64,000 nucleotides of DNA, from positions 1 through 64,000 of the forward strand of contig NZ_JAOWPT010000014.1 of assembly GCF_025753855.1 (NCBI RefSeq), read 5' to 3'. The notes under the pieces were generated by a model, which was not told where the DNA came from, ran no database searches, and worked only from the letters and a program-made list of their open reading frames with translations. The translations under genes were made by a program, and so were the position numbers. Every line of letters begins with the position of its first letter. Position 1 is the first letter of the stretch. The DNA comes from Mesorhizobium sp. ZC-5 (GTDB lineage: Bacteria; Pseudomonadota; Alphaproteobacteria; Rhizobiales; Rhizobiaceae). Of the stretch, positions 37,123-46,634 are shown piece after piece.

Positions 37123-37198
37123 GGGTCGTCAATACTGAATCGAAACACAAAAAGCCGCTTCGGGGAGAAGCACGCTGCACAACCCCTGAGGTGTCTCC

Positions 37199-38965
37199 AT
37201 GACTCAAATATTGCGCGATCGGGTGGATGAAATAGGCCTTCGGACGAACCGGTCGCCTGGCAAAACCATGCACGAGGCGGATATCTCGCTCAAGGGAATC
37301 TACGCGATATCCAAGAGCCTGACCGCCCCTACCCGGCTGGAGATCACGCTCTCCAATGTGGTGAATATTCTCTCCTCGTTTGTGCAGATGCGTCATGGTG
37401 CAATAGTCGTCCTGGGCGCTGAAGGAGAGGCGGAGATTACCGCAACTGCCGGCAACGACCACACACGTCAATCAGGCCTGTGCCGCGTCATACCTCAGGG
37501 CGTCGTAGACCAAATCGTCGCTGCGGGGACGCCGCTTGTCATCCAGGATGTCAGCAAGTCCGAACTCTTTCAGGCTGACCTTAAAACGTTTTCGAGCGGC
37601 GGCACCGTCCCGGTTAGCTTTATCGGAGTCCCGATTAAGGCTGAGGATAAAATCCTTGGGACATTGTCGATCGACCGTGTCGGGGACGGCACCACCAGCG
37701 TGCGCTGCGACGAAGACTTACGCTTCCTGATCATGGTCGCCAACCTTGTCGGCCGGACCATCCGCCTGCACCGCATCCTGAACCCAGATGGTCAGCGGCT
37801 TAAAGAGGAGCAACGCAGACCGGAAAAATCGCTCGGCGAGCAGAGGACCAACCCCGCCCGGCATTCGCATGTCAAAATCGGCGGGATCATCGGGGAAAGT
37901 CCAGCACTCAAGCAGGTGCTCGAAACCGTCTCGGTCGTCGCGAGGACTAATTCCACCGTGCTTCTTCGAGGTGAAAGTGGCACCGGCAAGGAATTCTTTG
38001 CACAGGCCATCCATGAGCTTTCACCTCGCAGCAAGAAGGCTTTCGTCAAACTGAACTGCGCCGCACTGCCTGAAAGCGTTCTGGAATCGGAGTTGTTTGG
38101 GCATGAAAAGGGCGCCTTCACCGGGGCTATCTCGCAGCGCGCCGGTCGTTTCGAATTGGCGAATGGCGGAACCCTGCTGCTTGACGAAATCGGCGAGATT
38201 TCGCCTGCCTTTCAAGCCAAGCTGTTGCGCGTCTTGCAGGAAGGCGAACTGGAGCGAGTCGGCGGCACCAGGACGCTAACGGTCGATGTCCGGCTCATAT
38301 GCGCCACCAATAAGGACCTCGAGGCGGCAGTCGTGAAGGGAGAGTTCAGGGCCGACCTTTACTACCGCATCAATGTGGTGCCAATCATGCTGCCTCCGCT
38401 GCGAGAGCGACCCGGCGATATTCGACGCCTTGCGAAAGCCTTCCTCCAACGCTTCAACAGGGAGAACCACCGCGACCTCGACTTCGCACCCTCGGCGCTC
38501 GACCTGATCTCGCAATGCTACTTCCCAGGTAACGTGCGTGAGTTGGAAAACTGTGTGCGAAGGACGGCCACGCTTGCGCGTTCAACGACGGTCGCCACGT
38601 CGGATTTCGCCTGCCAGAATAGCCAGTGCCTTTCTTCACGCCTCTGGAAAGGGGCAGACCTTCCGCCCGGCAGCAATGCCCGCGAAGAGCTCGCTCGGGG
38701 CAACCGCATGCCGGTCGCATTGCCGCCGTTGCCGTCCACGCGCATCGGCGGCCCCGAAGGCGAGGTACTGCCCGTCCAGGCCTGCGATCCGAACGATCCT
38801 GCTTACCCCGCAGCCGGCCCGCGTCTGGCGGACCGCGACCGGCTGATCGATGCGATGGAGAAGTCCGGCTGGGTTCAGGCCAAGGCGGCTCGTATCCTTG
38901 GCCTCACGCCGCGGCAGGTTGGCTATGCTCTGCGCCGGTACCGTATCGAGGTGAAGAAGTTCTAA
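37199..38965 (+). CDS. nifA: NifA, sigma54-dependent activator of nif/fix genes
   Basis: 588 residues. An N-terminal GAF domain (~35-190) is followed by an AAA+ domain with Walker A GESGTGKE (258-265), the sigma54 loop GAFTGA (305-310) and Walker B LLLDEIGE, and a Fis-type helix-turn-helix at ~560-585. Cysteines 440, 452, 472 and 477 give exactly C-X11-C-X19-C-X4-C, the metal-binding oxygen sensor of rhizobial NifA, so activity should be lost in air. The ~75-residue Pro-rich linker after it is also usual. Expression is by read-through from fixABCX or from the 37014-37198 gap. Confidence 0.97.
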   Translation: MTQILRDRVDEIGLRTNRSPGKTMHEADISLKGIYAISKSLTAPTRLEITLSNVVNILSSFVQMRHGAIVVLGAEGEAEITATAGNDHTRQSGLCRVIPQGVVDQIVAAGTPLVIQDVSKSELFQADLKTFSSGGTVPVSFIGVPIKAEDKILGTLSIDRVGDGTTSVRCDEDLRFLIMVANLVGRTIRLHRILNPDGQRLKEEQRRPEKSLGEQRTNPARHSHVKIGGIIGESPALKQVLETVSVVARTNSTVLLRGESGTGKEFFAQAIHELSPRSKKAFVKLNCAALPESVLESELFGHEKGAFTGAISQRAGRFELANGGTLLLDEIGEISPAFQAKLLRVLQEGELERVGGTRTLTVDVRLICATNKDLEAAVVKGEFRADLYYRINVVPIMLPPLRERPGDIRRLAKAFLQRFNRENHRDLDFAPSALDLISQCYFPGNVRELENCVRRTATLARSTTVATSDFACQNSQCLSSRLWKGADLPPGSNAREELARGNRMPVALPPLPSTRIGGPEGEVLPVQACDPNDPAYPAAGPRLADRDRLIDAMEKSGWVQAKAARILGLTPRQVGYALRRYRIEVKKF

Positions 38966-39053
38966 CGTGCCGATGACGTCAAACGTCAAGCTGGCGTTGT
39001 TGCCCCCTCTTCCGTGCGTGGGATGCGGTGCCGCGATCCAATTTGCCTGTCCA

Positions 39054-39069
39054 TGTCGGAAGCCTGACA
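39054..39069 (+). promoter_or_regulatory. NifA upstream activator sequence before nifB
   Basis: TGT-CGGAAGCCTG-ACA is an exact TGT-N10-ACA site, 74 bases before the -24/-12 promoter at 39143. Confidence 0.84.
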
Positions 39070-39142
39070 AAAATGTGTCGGAACAAACGGCCAGAATCGG
39101 AAACGAATACCTAACACATTGAACGAATCGCGCTTTTCAAGT

Positions 39143-39158
39143 TGGCGCAGCTCTTGCA
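39143..39158 (+). promoter_or_regulatory. Sigma54 (-24/-12) promoter before nifB
   Basis: TGGCGCAGCTCTTGCA fits the consensus with a perfect TTGCA at -12. The expected transcript start is near 39169. This rules out the ATG at 39164 as the nifB start. Confidence 0.87.
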
Positions 39159-39196
39159 GTTGAATGGGGACGTTCGCCCTGGCATGGAGCCGTTTG

Positions 39197-40678
39197 ATGT
39201 CCGCACCGACGATTTCGCTTGAGGGCCTGGCCAGCACGAAATCCTTCGACCAATTGCTGGCGACTGCGAAATCCGGTGGCTGCGCATCTTCATCTTGCGG
39301 CTTGTCCGCAAAGACGGACGACATGGACCCGGCTATCTGGGAGAAGATCAAGGACCATCCGTGCTATTCAGAAGAAGCCCACCATTATTTCGCGCGCATG
39401 CATGTGGCGGTCGCGCCGGCCTGCAATATCCAGTGCAACTACTGCAATCGCAAATATGACTGCGCCAATGAAAGCCGGCCTGGGGTCGTCTCGGAAAGGC
39501 TGACCCCAGACCAGGCGCTACGTAAGGTGATCGCGGTCGCCAGCGAAGTGCCGCAGCTTTCCGTGCTCGGCATCGCCGGACCGGGCGATGCCTGCTACGA
39601 CTGGAAGAAAACAAAAGCAACGTTCGAGCGAGTTGCCAGGGAAATCCCCGACATCAAACTATGTATCTCCACCAATGGGCTCGCGCTGCCGGACCATGTT
39701 GGCGAGCTTGCCGACATGAATGTCGATCATGTGACAATCACCATCAACATGATCGACCCAGAGGTCGGCGCAAAGATCTATCCCTGGATCTTTTACGACC
39801 ACCGCCGGTACACCGGCGTCGAAGCTGCCCGGATCCTGCACCAGCGGCAGATGTTAGGCCTGGAGATGCTGACCGCGCGCGGCATCCTTACCAAGATCAA
39901 TTCGGTGATGATTCCCACCGTCAACGACGAGCACCTGATCGAGGTCAATAGATGGGTCAAGGAGCGCGGCGCGTTCCTGCACAACGTCATGCCGCTGATT
40001 TCCGACCCGGCGCATGGCACGCACTTCGGTCTGACCGGGCAGCGCGGTCCAGAGGCGGTGGAATTGAAAGCGCTTCAGGATAGTCTAGGAGGTGGCGCCA
40101 AGCTGATGCGCCATTGCCGGCAGTGCCGGGCCGATGCGGTCGGCCTGCTTGGCGAGGATCGTGGCCAGGAGTTCACGCTCGACAAGCTTCCCGACGAAGT
40201 TATCTACGACGCCGGCAAGCGCGAGGCCTATCGAGAGGTGGTCGCGTGCGAGCGCGGCGATCATGTGGCAGCCAAGAGTCAAGCGGTCGCGATCGTCAAG
40301 GCAGCGGACTCCGGCAAATCGCTCCTTGTCGCCGTGGCGACCAAGGGCGGCGGGCGCGTCAACGAACACTTCGGCCACTCGAAGGAATTCCAGGTTTATG
40401 AGGCCTCGCCGAGAGGGATCAGTTTCATCGGGCATCGCAAGGTCGAGCAATATTGCCTCGGCGGCCGGGGCGCGGACGCCACCCTCGATGGCGTTATCGC
40501 TGCGCTGGAACGCATCGACATCGTGCTGTGCGCCAAGATCGGAGATTGCCCCAAGGATCGGCTCGCGGAAGCTGGAATCCGGGCAACGGACGTTTATGGC
40601 TATGACTACATCGAGACCGCGATCAGCGCGCTTTACGCTGCCGAATTTGGGGTCGAACCAATGGCGGCGACGGCCTGA
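39197..40678 (+). CDS. nifB: NifB, radical-SAM FeMo-co precursor synthase
   Basis: 493 residues from ATG 39197 (MSAPTISLEG), with GGAG 7 bases upstream. The earlier ATG 39164 lies before the likely transcription start. The radical-SAM cluster motif CNIQCNYC is at residues 76-83. A NifX/NafY-type C-terminal domain (LVAVATKGGGRVNEHFGHSKEFQVYE) follows from about 375. NifB makes NifB-co, the 8Fe-9S-C core of FeMo-co. It leads an operon that continues to fixU and probably beyond. Confidence 0.97.
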   Translation: MSAPTISLEGLASTKSFDQLLATAKSGGCASSSCGLSAKTDDMDPAIWEKIKDHPCYSEEAHHYFARMHVAVAPACNIQCNYCNRKYDCANESRPGVVSERLTPDQALRKVIAVASEVPQLSVLGIAGPGDACYDWKKTKATFERVAREIPDIKLCISTNGLALPDHVGELADMNVDHVTITINMIDPEVGAKIYPWIFYDHRRYTGVEAARILHQRQMLGLEMLTARGILTKINSVMIPTVNDEHLIEVNRWVKERGAFLHNVMPLISDPAHGTHFGLTGQRGPEAVELKALQDSLGGGAKLMRHCRQCRADAVGLLGEDRGQEFTLDKLPDEVIYDAGKREAYREVVACERGDHVAAKSQAVAIVKAADSGKSLLVAVATKGGGRVNEHFGHSKEFQVYEASPRGISFIGHRKVEQYCLGGRGADATLDGVIAALERIDIVLCAKIGDCPKDRLAEAGIRATDVYGYDYIETAISALYAAEFGVEPMAATA

Positions 40679-40712
40679 GCCGTCTCGTTCCAACCGAACC
40701 AGGAGTTGAGAA

Positions 40713-40907
40713 ATGGCCTTCAAGATCCTCGCATCACAATGCACGCAATGCGGTGCCTGCGAGTTCGAATGTCCCTCGGGCGCGATCAAGTTCAAGGGCG
40801 AGGCCTACGTGATCGATCCTAAGGAATGCACCGAATGCAAGGAGGCCTTCGATACCCAGCAATGCGCCTCGGTATGCCCGGTACCGAAGACCTGCGTTCC
40901 CGCCTGA
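40713..40907 (+). CDS. fdxN: FdxN, 2[4Fe-4S] ferredoxin
   Basis: 64 residues with eight-iron ferredoxin cysteines: [16 protein letters not shown] and [20 protein letters not shown], the second with the insertion typical of nif ferredoxins. It lies 34 bases after nifB with AGGAG before the start. It donates electrons to NifB or nitrogenase. Confidence 0.97.
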   Translation: MAFKILASQCTQCGACEFECPSGAIKFKGEAYVIDPKECTECKEAFDTQQCASVCPVPKTCVPA

Positions 40908-41006
40908 CCTCCAATCGGGCTAGCGACACGGGTCGCGGTCACCTCCCGAGGAGGCCTCTACCTCTTTATTGACAACCTGCAGCCGTGACGAAGGAAAGGA
41001 ACAGGC

Positions 41007-41333
41007 ATGGGCCTTGGACGCGAACAGGAGGTCGAGATCCGCAAACCTCCGCGATTGATGCCGGGGGAGCGGGTCCGTGCCACACGCCACATAAGGAATG
41101 ACGGCACCTATCCTGGTCGCCAGATCGGCGAAAACCTCGTGCGGAAGGGCGACGAAGGCTATGTGCGCGACATCGGCACCTTTCTCCAGCAGTTCTACAT
41201 CTATGCGGTCGAATGGGTCGATCGCGGCACCGTCGTTGGCATGCGCGCCCACGAATTGATGAGCCTCGACCAATCCGGGAATCCTTGCGGTGCCGAATTC
41301 ACTGCTGGCCCTAATAAAGGAACTGCCCGATGA
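41007..41333 (+). CDS. nifZ: NifZ, nitrogenase maturation protein
   Basis: 108 residues. Family core PGERVRATRHIRNDGTYPGR and GDEGYVRDIGTFLQQFYIYAVEW is complete. NifZ helps form the second P-cluster of the MoFe protein. AAGGAAAGGA precedes the start. The stop overlaps the fixU start. Confidence 0.95.
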   Translation: MGLGREQEVEIRKPPRLMPGERVRATRHIRNDGTYPGRQIGENLVRKGDEGYVRDIGTFLQQFYIYAVEWVDRGTVVGMRAHELMSLDQSGNPCGAEFTAGPNKGTAR

Positions 41334-41542
41334 AGGTAATGATCCGCAGGACCGGCGCCGGGCTGTCGGCGTATGTTCCCAAGAAGGATCTCGAAGAGCC
41401 CATCGTCAAGGTCGAGAATGAAGACTTGTGGGGCGGGTGCGTAACGCTCAGGAACGGCTGGCGGCTCGTCCTGCCCGAACTTCCGCGGGATACACGTCTG
41501 CCGATCACCGTCGAGGCAAGGAAGATCTCCGACAAGGACTGA
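41330..41542 (+). CDS. fixU: FixU/NifT
   Basis: 70 residues with the NifT/FixU pattern MKVMIRRTGAGLSAYVPKKDLEE and GGCVTLRNGWRLVLPELP. It overlaps nifZ by ATGA. The family role in nitrogen fixation is unresolved. Confidence 0.95.
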   Translation: MKVMIRRTGAGLSAYVPKKDLEEPIVKVENEDLWGGCVTLRNGWRLVLPELPRDTRLPITVEARKISDKD

Positions 41543-41584
41543 TGCTGCAGGCTGGCAACATGACAACGCCAACCGGAGACGAGC

Positions 41585-42469
41585 ATGAACATGATCTCGG
41601 CCTTGAACCATCTCTTCATCATTCGCGACAGTCATGCCTCAAAGCAGCTTGATCTGCTGAAGAAGGCGCTATACGCCGATCAGATCATCCCCTATCTTGG
41701 TCCGGGTCTACTCCGGCTCAAGACCGTGGAACCATCCGTACCGCATACGCCGGAAACCGTCGCCGCAGCCCTCAACGCGCGAGCGCCAGCGCCTTCCAAG
41801 ATCCGCACCAATATGTGGTCGGTCGCCCAATTCATCGAACAGCGCCGGCATCGCCGGACGCTTCAGGCTTGGATGGCTGAGATATTCGCAGGGCCGGTTG
41901 CGCCGACTGTTTTCCACGCCTGGCTTGCAACGCTGCCGCTCTCCCTCATCGTCGACAGCTGGTACGACGGCGCCATGCGCGCAGCCCTCGCAGAGACCGG
42001 CCGAACGGATGTCATCGAGATTCAAGGCGTCACGCGGGCGGACGCAATCACCGACATTTGGACAAGAACCTACGACTTGGGCGGGAGGGAACTCCAACCC
42101 GGATCAGCGGCAACGACGGTTCTCTATACGCCACACGGCAGCATCAGGCCCGCCGCGAATTTCCTCGTCGCAGATTCCGACTATGTCGAGACCCTAACCG
42201 AAATCGATATCCAGACGCCTATCCCACAAGTCATGAAGGAACGGCGCACCAACAGAGGTTTCCTCTTCTTCGGCTGTCGCTTCGACGATCAGATGCTGCG
42301 CACTTACGCCCGGCAAATCATGAAGCGCTCCCAAGGCCCGCACTTTGCGGTAATCGATTCGGCAACGCTGACCAAAAACGAACGCCGTTTCCTTGCAGCA
42401 AATGCAATCACGGTCATAGACATGCCGGCAGGCGAAGCCGCGGCTCGGCTTGCCGCAGCACGCGTCTAG
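41585..42469 (+). CDS. SIR2-like domain protein in the nif operon
   Basis: 294 residues, 42 bases after fixU, same strand. The N-terminal IIPYLGPGLL resembles the nucleotide-binding start of SIR2-like proteins, and the later LIVDSWYDGAMRAAL, VLYTPHGSIRP and FLFFGCRFDDQMLRTYARQIM blocks match the SIR2_2-type fold order. The classical catalytic His is not evident to me. Similar proteins sit behind nifZ-fixU in some diazotrophs. It may bind NAD or a related nucleotide, but the function is not known. It is probably part of the NifA-driven nifB operon. Confidence 0.72.
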   Translation: MNMISALNHLFIIRDSHASKQLDLLKKALYADQIIPYLGPGLLRLKTVEPSVPHTPETVAAALNARAPAPSKIRTNMWSVAQFIEQRRHRRTLQAWMAEIFAGPVAPTVFHAWLATLPLSLIVDSWYDGAMRAALAETGRTDVIEIQGVTRADAITDIWTRTYDLGGRELQPGSAATTVLYTPHGSIRPAANFLVADSDYVETLTEIDIQTPIPQVMKERRTNRGFLFFGCRFDDQMLRTYARQIMKRSQGPHFAVIDSATLTKNERRFLAANAITVIDMPAGEAAARLAAARV

Positions 42470-42587
42470 AAGATGATGGCGGGCCATGTATCGCAACGGC
42501 CTTTGATCGTGGTCCGGCTCACCGCCCACCCCCGGCCGGACCTGAGTCCGAAATATACGCTTGAGCAGTGAGGCTAGTGGCGGCGTG

Positions 42588-44429
42588 ATGAAGGGCCGGA
42601 ATTCGCCCGGGCATGTAGAGGCGGCGGGTTGGGGCCGGGGCTTGAACACGATACTGCGCATTACGCGCATGAATTTGCGGCACCCGTGGCAGGTCGCCGT
42701 TGCAATTGGCTCGACACTCGTGGCGGTAACCCTCCAATTGCTCATCCCCCAGCTTATCGGCTGGGCCGTCGACCACACCCAGACAGCCATCGGTGGGGGT
42801 ATTGCCGGCGCGGCAGCGGATGAGGCGCTCCGAACCTCAGCTCTCCTGCTGCTTGCCGTCAGTGTGCTGCGAGGCCTTTTCACACTGGCTCAGAACTATT
42901 TTGCCGAGGCGGTAGGACATCACATCGCGTACGAACTGCGGCTTGCCTACTACGAAAAGATCCAGCGCCTTAGCTTTTCCTTTCACGACCAGGCGCATTC
43001 AGGCGATCTGATTACCATCGGCATGCTCGATCTCGAAGGCGTGCGAATGTATTTTTCCACCGCTCTGGTTCGCGCCGTCCTGCTCATCATGCTGATCGGG
43101 ATCGGCGCCTGCATGCTGATATCCACCGACCTGGCGCTTGGTCTCCTCACGCTGAGCTTCGTGCCGTTCGTCGGATGGCGCTCATCGGTCACTCAGCTCA
43201 AGCTGCGCCACACCTGGCTCGACCTGCAGGATCGGCTTTCGGTTCTGGGCCGCGTAATGGAAGAAAATCTTGGCGGCATTCGCGTCGTGCGCGCCTTTGC
43301 GGCGCAGCCTTACGAGATGCTGAAGTTCGACCACGCCTCGAAGAAAGCGCTTGGTCTCGCCCATGACCGTGTCGATATCCGCGTACGCAACACCTCGGCG
43401 ATGACTTTCTCCTTCCTTTTTGCCATGGCTCTGGTCCTCTGGATTGGCGGCAACAAAGTTATCGCTGGCGAGACTAGCGTCGGGACGCTTACGATGTTCC
43501 TGACCTTCATGATGATCCTGCAAATGCCGGTCCGCCAGATCGGCTTCATGGTCAACGCCTTCGCCCACGCTTCGACTTGCGGTTCCCGCCTATTCGGGCT
43601 CCTCGACCTAGATATCGCGATCAAGGACGCACCGGGCGCGAGACCGCTTGAGGTCAGCCAAGGGACCTTACGCTTCGACAATGTTTCATTCGCGTATAAC
43701 GGCATCGAGAACCGCCCAATTCTGAAGAATATAAGTTTCGAGGCCCGCAAGGGCCAGACGATCGCGATCGTTGGCCCCCCGGGCTCCGGCAAGTCGACGA
43801 TGGCTCATTTGATCCCCCGTTTTTACGATGTCACTGGCGGCACCATCACGCTCGACAGCCAGGACGTCCGCGAGGTCACCCTTGCCACGCTTCGCAGGGC
43901 GGTCGCGGTCGTGCAGCAGGATGCCTTCCTGTTCAGCACGACGATCGAGAACAATGTTGCCTATGGCGATCCCTGGGCCGAGGAACAGCGGATCGAGCGC
44001 GCGAGCGAGTCTGCTCAGCTTCACAATTACATTCTCGGCCTGCCGACCAGCTACAAAACAGTCGTGGGCGAGCGCGGCGTCTCCCTTTCGGGCGGCCAGC
44101 GCCAGCGCCTGACGATCGCCCGCACGATGATGCTGCGCCCGTCCGTCATCGTTTTTGACGACTCGACGGCGGCAATCGATGCAGCCACCGAACAGCGCAT
44201 TCGCAGCGCCATGCGACGCTTTGCCAAGGATCGCGTGACCATCATCATCGCCCACCGCCTGAGTTCGCTCATGCATGCCGACAACATCCTGTTTATCGAG
44301 AATGGAGAGATCGTCGAGCGTGGCACTCACCAAGAGCTTCTGGCGAAGGACGGACGCTACAAGGCCCTTTACGATCTTCAAGTGCCCCCGGGCGATGACA
44401 TGCTGCCCAAACAAGAGGGAGGGAGTTGA
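42588..44429 (+). CDS. ABC exporter half-transporter with degenerate ATPase site
   Basis: 613 residues from ATG 42588; a TTG at 42561 is an alternative. Six membrane helices (~residues 35-310) precede an ATPase domain with Walker A GPPGSGKST, signature LSGGQRQRL and H-loop IIAHRLSSL. Walker B reads VIVFDDSTAAID: the catalytic Glu is replaced by Asp. This is characteristic of the non-catalytic partner in heterodimeric exporters. The next gene overlaps by one base (TGATG). The substrate is unknown. The gap to the SIR2-like gene is 118 bases, with no promoter seen. Confidence 0.88.
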   Translation: MKGRNSPGHVEAAGWGRGLNTILRITRMNLRHPWQVAVAIGSTLVAVTLQLLIPQLIGWAVDHTQTAIGGGIAGAAADEALRTSALLLLAVSVLRGLFTLAQNYFAEAVGHHIAYELRLAYYEKIQRLSFSFHDQAHSGDLITIGMLDLEGVRMYFSTALVRAVLLIMLIGIGACMLISTDLALGLLTLSFVPFVGWRSSVTQLKLRHTWLDLQDRLSVLGRVMEENLGGIRVVRAFAAQPYEMLKFDHASKKALGLAHDRVDIRVRNTSAMTFSFLFAMALVLWIGGNKVIAGETSVGTLTMFLTFMMILQMPVRQIGFMVNAFAHASTCGSRLFGLLDLDIAIKDAPGARPLEVSQGTLRFDNVSFAYNGIENRPILKNISFEARKGQTIAIVGPPGSGKSTMAHLIPRFYDVTGGTITLDSQDVREVTLATLRRAVAVVQQDAFLFSTTIENNVAYGDPWAEEQRIERASESAQLHNYILGLPTSYKTVVGERGVSLSGGQRQRLTIARTMMLRPSVIVFDDSTAAIDAATEQRIRSAMRRFAKDRVTIIIAHRLSSLMHADNILFIENGEIVERGTHQELLAKDGRYKALYDLQVPPGDDMLPKQEGGS

Positions 44430-46336
44430 TGGCCCACGCCGGCGAAGTCGAGACGGAACGCAACGATATCCGCGACGACGGCCGGCGCCCTCCGCGTGCG
44501 GTCGTCGGGTCCCATCGCGTCGAAGAGGAGTTGTTCGGACGGGCCTTTGACAAAAACGTTGTCCGACGCATTTGGGCATTCGTCCGGCCCTACCGCACCA
44601 AGATGATGATCTCGCTAGCCGCAATGTTTGTCTTCACCGGGACGCAGCTTCTCATCCCGCTGATCATCCGCTATGCGATCGACAATGGGATGTCCCCGGG
44701 AAGTGGCGATCGCTCAGCCCTGCTTGCAGCCGCCTGCTTCTTCCTTCTTGCCATTTGGGTCAATTCCACGGCCAGCTACACGCAAGAGACGGTGATCGGC
44801 AAGATGGCCGAGAATGTTCTCTTCGATATACGCCGCGCCATGTTCGGCCATCTGCAGAAGGTCTCACTTTCCTTCATGGACAAGACGGAGGTCGGACGCC
44901 TGATGTCTCGTCTGCAGGGCGACATCAATTCCATGCAGGAATTCCTCGAAACGTCCTTGTTCTCGCTGGGCGACGTTGCCCTTCTCTTCGGCATCGTCTT
45001 GGTCATGCTGTGGCTCGACCTTCGGTTAGGCCTCCTTACGCTTTCGGTCCTGCCGGTTCTCTTCATAGTGCGCATCTTCTGGCTGCCGCGCGCCCGCGAT
45101 GCCTTCATGGCCGCGCACGAGACCAACTCTGTCGCCAATGGCGCGCTGGCAGAGGCCATTCAGGGCGTGCGCGCAGTGCAGTCCATGGACCGCCAGCAGG
45201 TCAACTTCAGCCTCTACGATGATAAGGCCGATGCGAATCTCAAGACGCATCTGACGGCTGCCAAATATGCGCAGGTCATGGTGCCGATCGTCGATAGCCT
45301 GACGGGCGTTGCCATGGCCGTCGTCGTGATGGTCGGCGGTGCGATGGTCATGAGTGGCGGCATCGACGCGGGTGTGATGGTTGCCTTCCTCTTCTACATC
45401 CAGCGCTTCTTCGATCCGATCCGCTCGCTCACTCTGCAATATTCGATCATGCAGCGCGCGATGGCCTCCGGAAAGCGTCTGACCGACGTGCTCGACGTCA
45501 AGATTGACATCCAGGACAAGCGGAATGCCAAGGTGCTTTCGCCCGACATGGACGGCTCGGTGGAGTTCAGGAACGTTACTTTCGGCTACGACCGCAAGCA
45601 TCCGGTATTGAAGAACGTGTCCTTTCGGGTCAATCCCGGCGAGACCGTCGCCCTCGTCGGCCCGACCGGTTCGGGCAAATCCAGCGCGATGGCGCTTGTC
45701 CACCGCTTCTATGAGGTCCAGCAGGGTCAAGTGCTGATCGGTGGACACGACGTGCGCGATCTCACCCAGGAATCGCTCGGCCGTCATATCGCCATGGTGC
45801 TTCAGGAGCCGTTCCTTTTCACCGGCACGGTCTTCGAGAACATCCGCTACCACAAGACCGACGCCAGGCGCGAAGAGGTGATCGAGGCCGCCAAAGCGGT
45901 CGGCGCGCACGACTTCATCGTGAACCTTCCTGGTGGATACGAGGCCGATGTAAGCGAACGCGGCGGCAATCTTTCGCTCGGCCAGCGCCAGCTTATCAGC
46001 TTTGCCCGCGCGCTCGTTGCAAACGCCAAGATCCTTATACTTGACGAGGCAACCGCTAATATCGACAGCTATACGGAGAAGCTCATCCAGAAGGCACTGA
46101 TCAGGCTTCTCAAAGGCCGCACGGGCCTGGTCATCGCCCATCGGCTTGCCACAGTCCGAGGCGCCGACCGCCTCATCGTTCTCCAAAATGGCCAAGTCGT
46201 CGAGACCGGCAAGCACGACCGGTTGATCGCCATGGGCGGGCTCTATTCCAAACTCTACAACCTCAACCACGCCTCGTTCGACGACATCCCCGATGAGGAA
46301 CTCGATACCTCAGCCCAAACCGGCGCAAAGACCTGA
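44429..46336 (+). CDS. ABC exporter half-transporter with complete ATPase site
   Basis: 635 residues from ATG 44429 behind GAGGGAGGGAG. A ~45-residue charged N-terminus, six membrane helices (~50-330) and an ATPase domain with Walker A GPTGSGKSS, signature LSLGQRQL and canonical Walker B ILILDEATANID are present. Together with the previous gene it should form a heterodimeric exporter (multidrug/lipid type), with ATP hydrolysis mainly at the site using this Glu. Cargo cannot be told from sequence. Confidence 0.9.
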   Translation: MAHAGEVETERNDIRDDGRRPPRAVVGSHRVEEELFGRAFDKNVVRRIWAFVRPYRTKMMISLAAMFVFTGTQLLIPLIIRYAIDNGMSPGSGDRSALLAAACFFLLAIWVNSTASYTQETVIGKMAENVLFDIRRAMFGHLQKVSLSFMDKTEVGRLMSRLQGDINSMQEFLETSLFSLGDVALLFGIVLVMLWLDLRLGLLTLSVLPVLFIVRIFWLPRARDAFMAAHETNSVANGALAEAIQGVRAVQSMDRQQVNFSLYDDKADANLKTHLTAAKYAQVMVPIVDSLTGVAMAVVVMVGGAMVMSGGIDAGVMVAFLFYIQRFFDPIRSLTLQYSIMQRAMASGKRLTDVLDVKIDIQDKRNAKVLSPDMDGSVEFRNVTFGYDRKHPVLKNVSFRVNPGETVALVGPTGSGKSSAMALVHRFYEVQQGQVLIGGHDVRDLTQESLGRHIAMVLQEPFLFTGTVFENIRYHKTDARREEVIEAAKAVGAHDFIVNLPGGYEADVSERGGNLSLGQRQLISFARALVANAKILILDEATANIDSYTEKLIQKALIRLLKGRTGLVIAHRLATVRGADRLIVLQNGQVVETGKHDRLIAMGGLYSKLYNLNHASFDDIPDEELDTSAQTGAKT

Positions 46337-46634
46337 TTTCTGACCAGCAATCGTCTGCGGCTTGCCGCTGCGAAATGGTTGGCTTGGCGGCTGGTTTGCG
46401 AGCTCAACGAGGTTTGTGCGATTGTTGGTAGCAAAATGGATCTCATTCGTGTTTTGGTTTGATGCAAATCAGCATCCGGCGCTGCCCTGGGACGGCATAG
46501 CATCTAACTGCCTGCTACCTGCAGACGAAAGCACACCTTTGTGCGGCCAATTTTCATTTCCAGGCCAATCAGCGATTTAACAGGCCGCGCTACTGCGACC
46601 TTCCCGGCGGGCGTCTGTATCGTTAGTTGGCCAG
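46337..46634. other. Convergent gap between ABC exporter and dctA
   Basis: About 300 bases between converging genes. No gene recognised. No hairpin with a T-run was seen. Confidence 0.5.

Noticed and set aside
43686-44624. 312-codon minus ORF
   Set aside because: Antisense shadow of the first ABC half-transporter.
45026-46270. 414-codon minus ORF
   Set aside because: Antisense shadow of the second ABC half-transporter.
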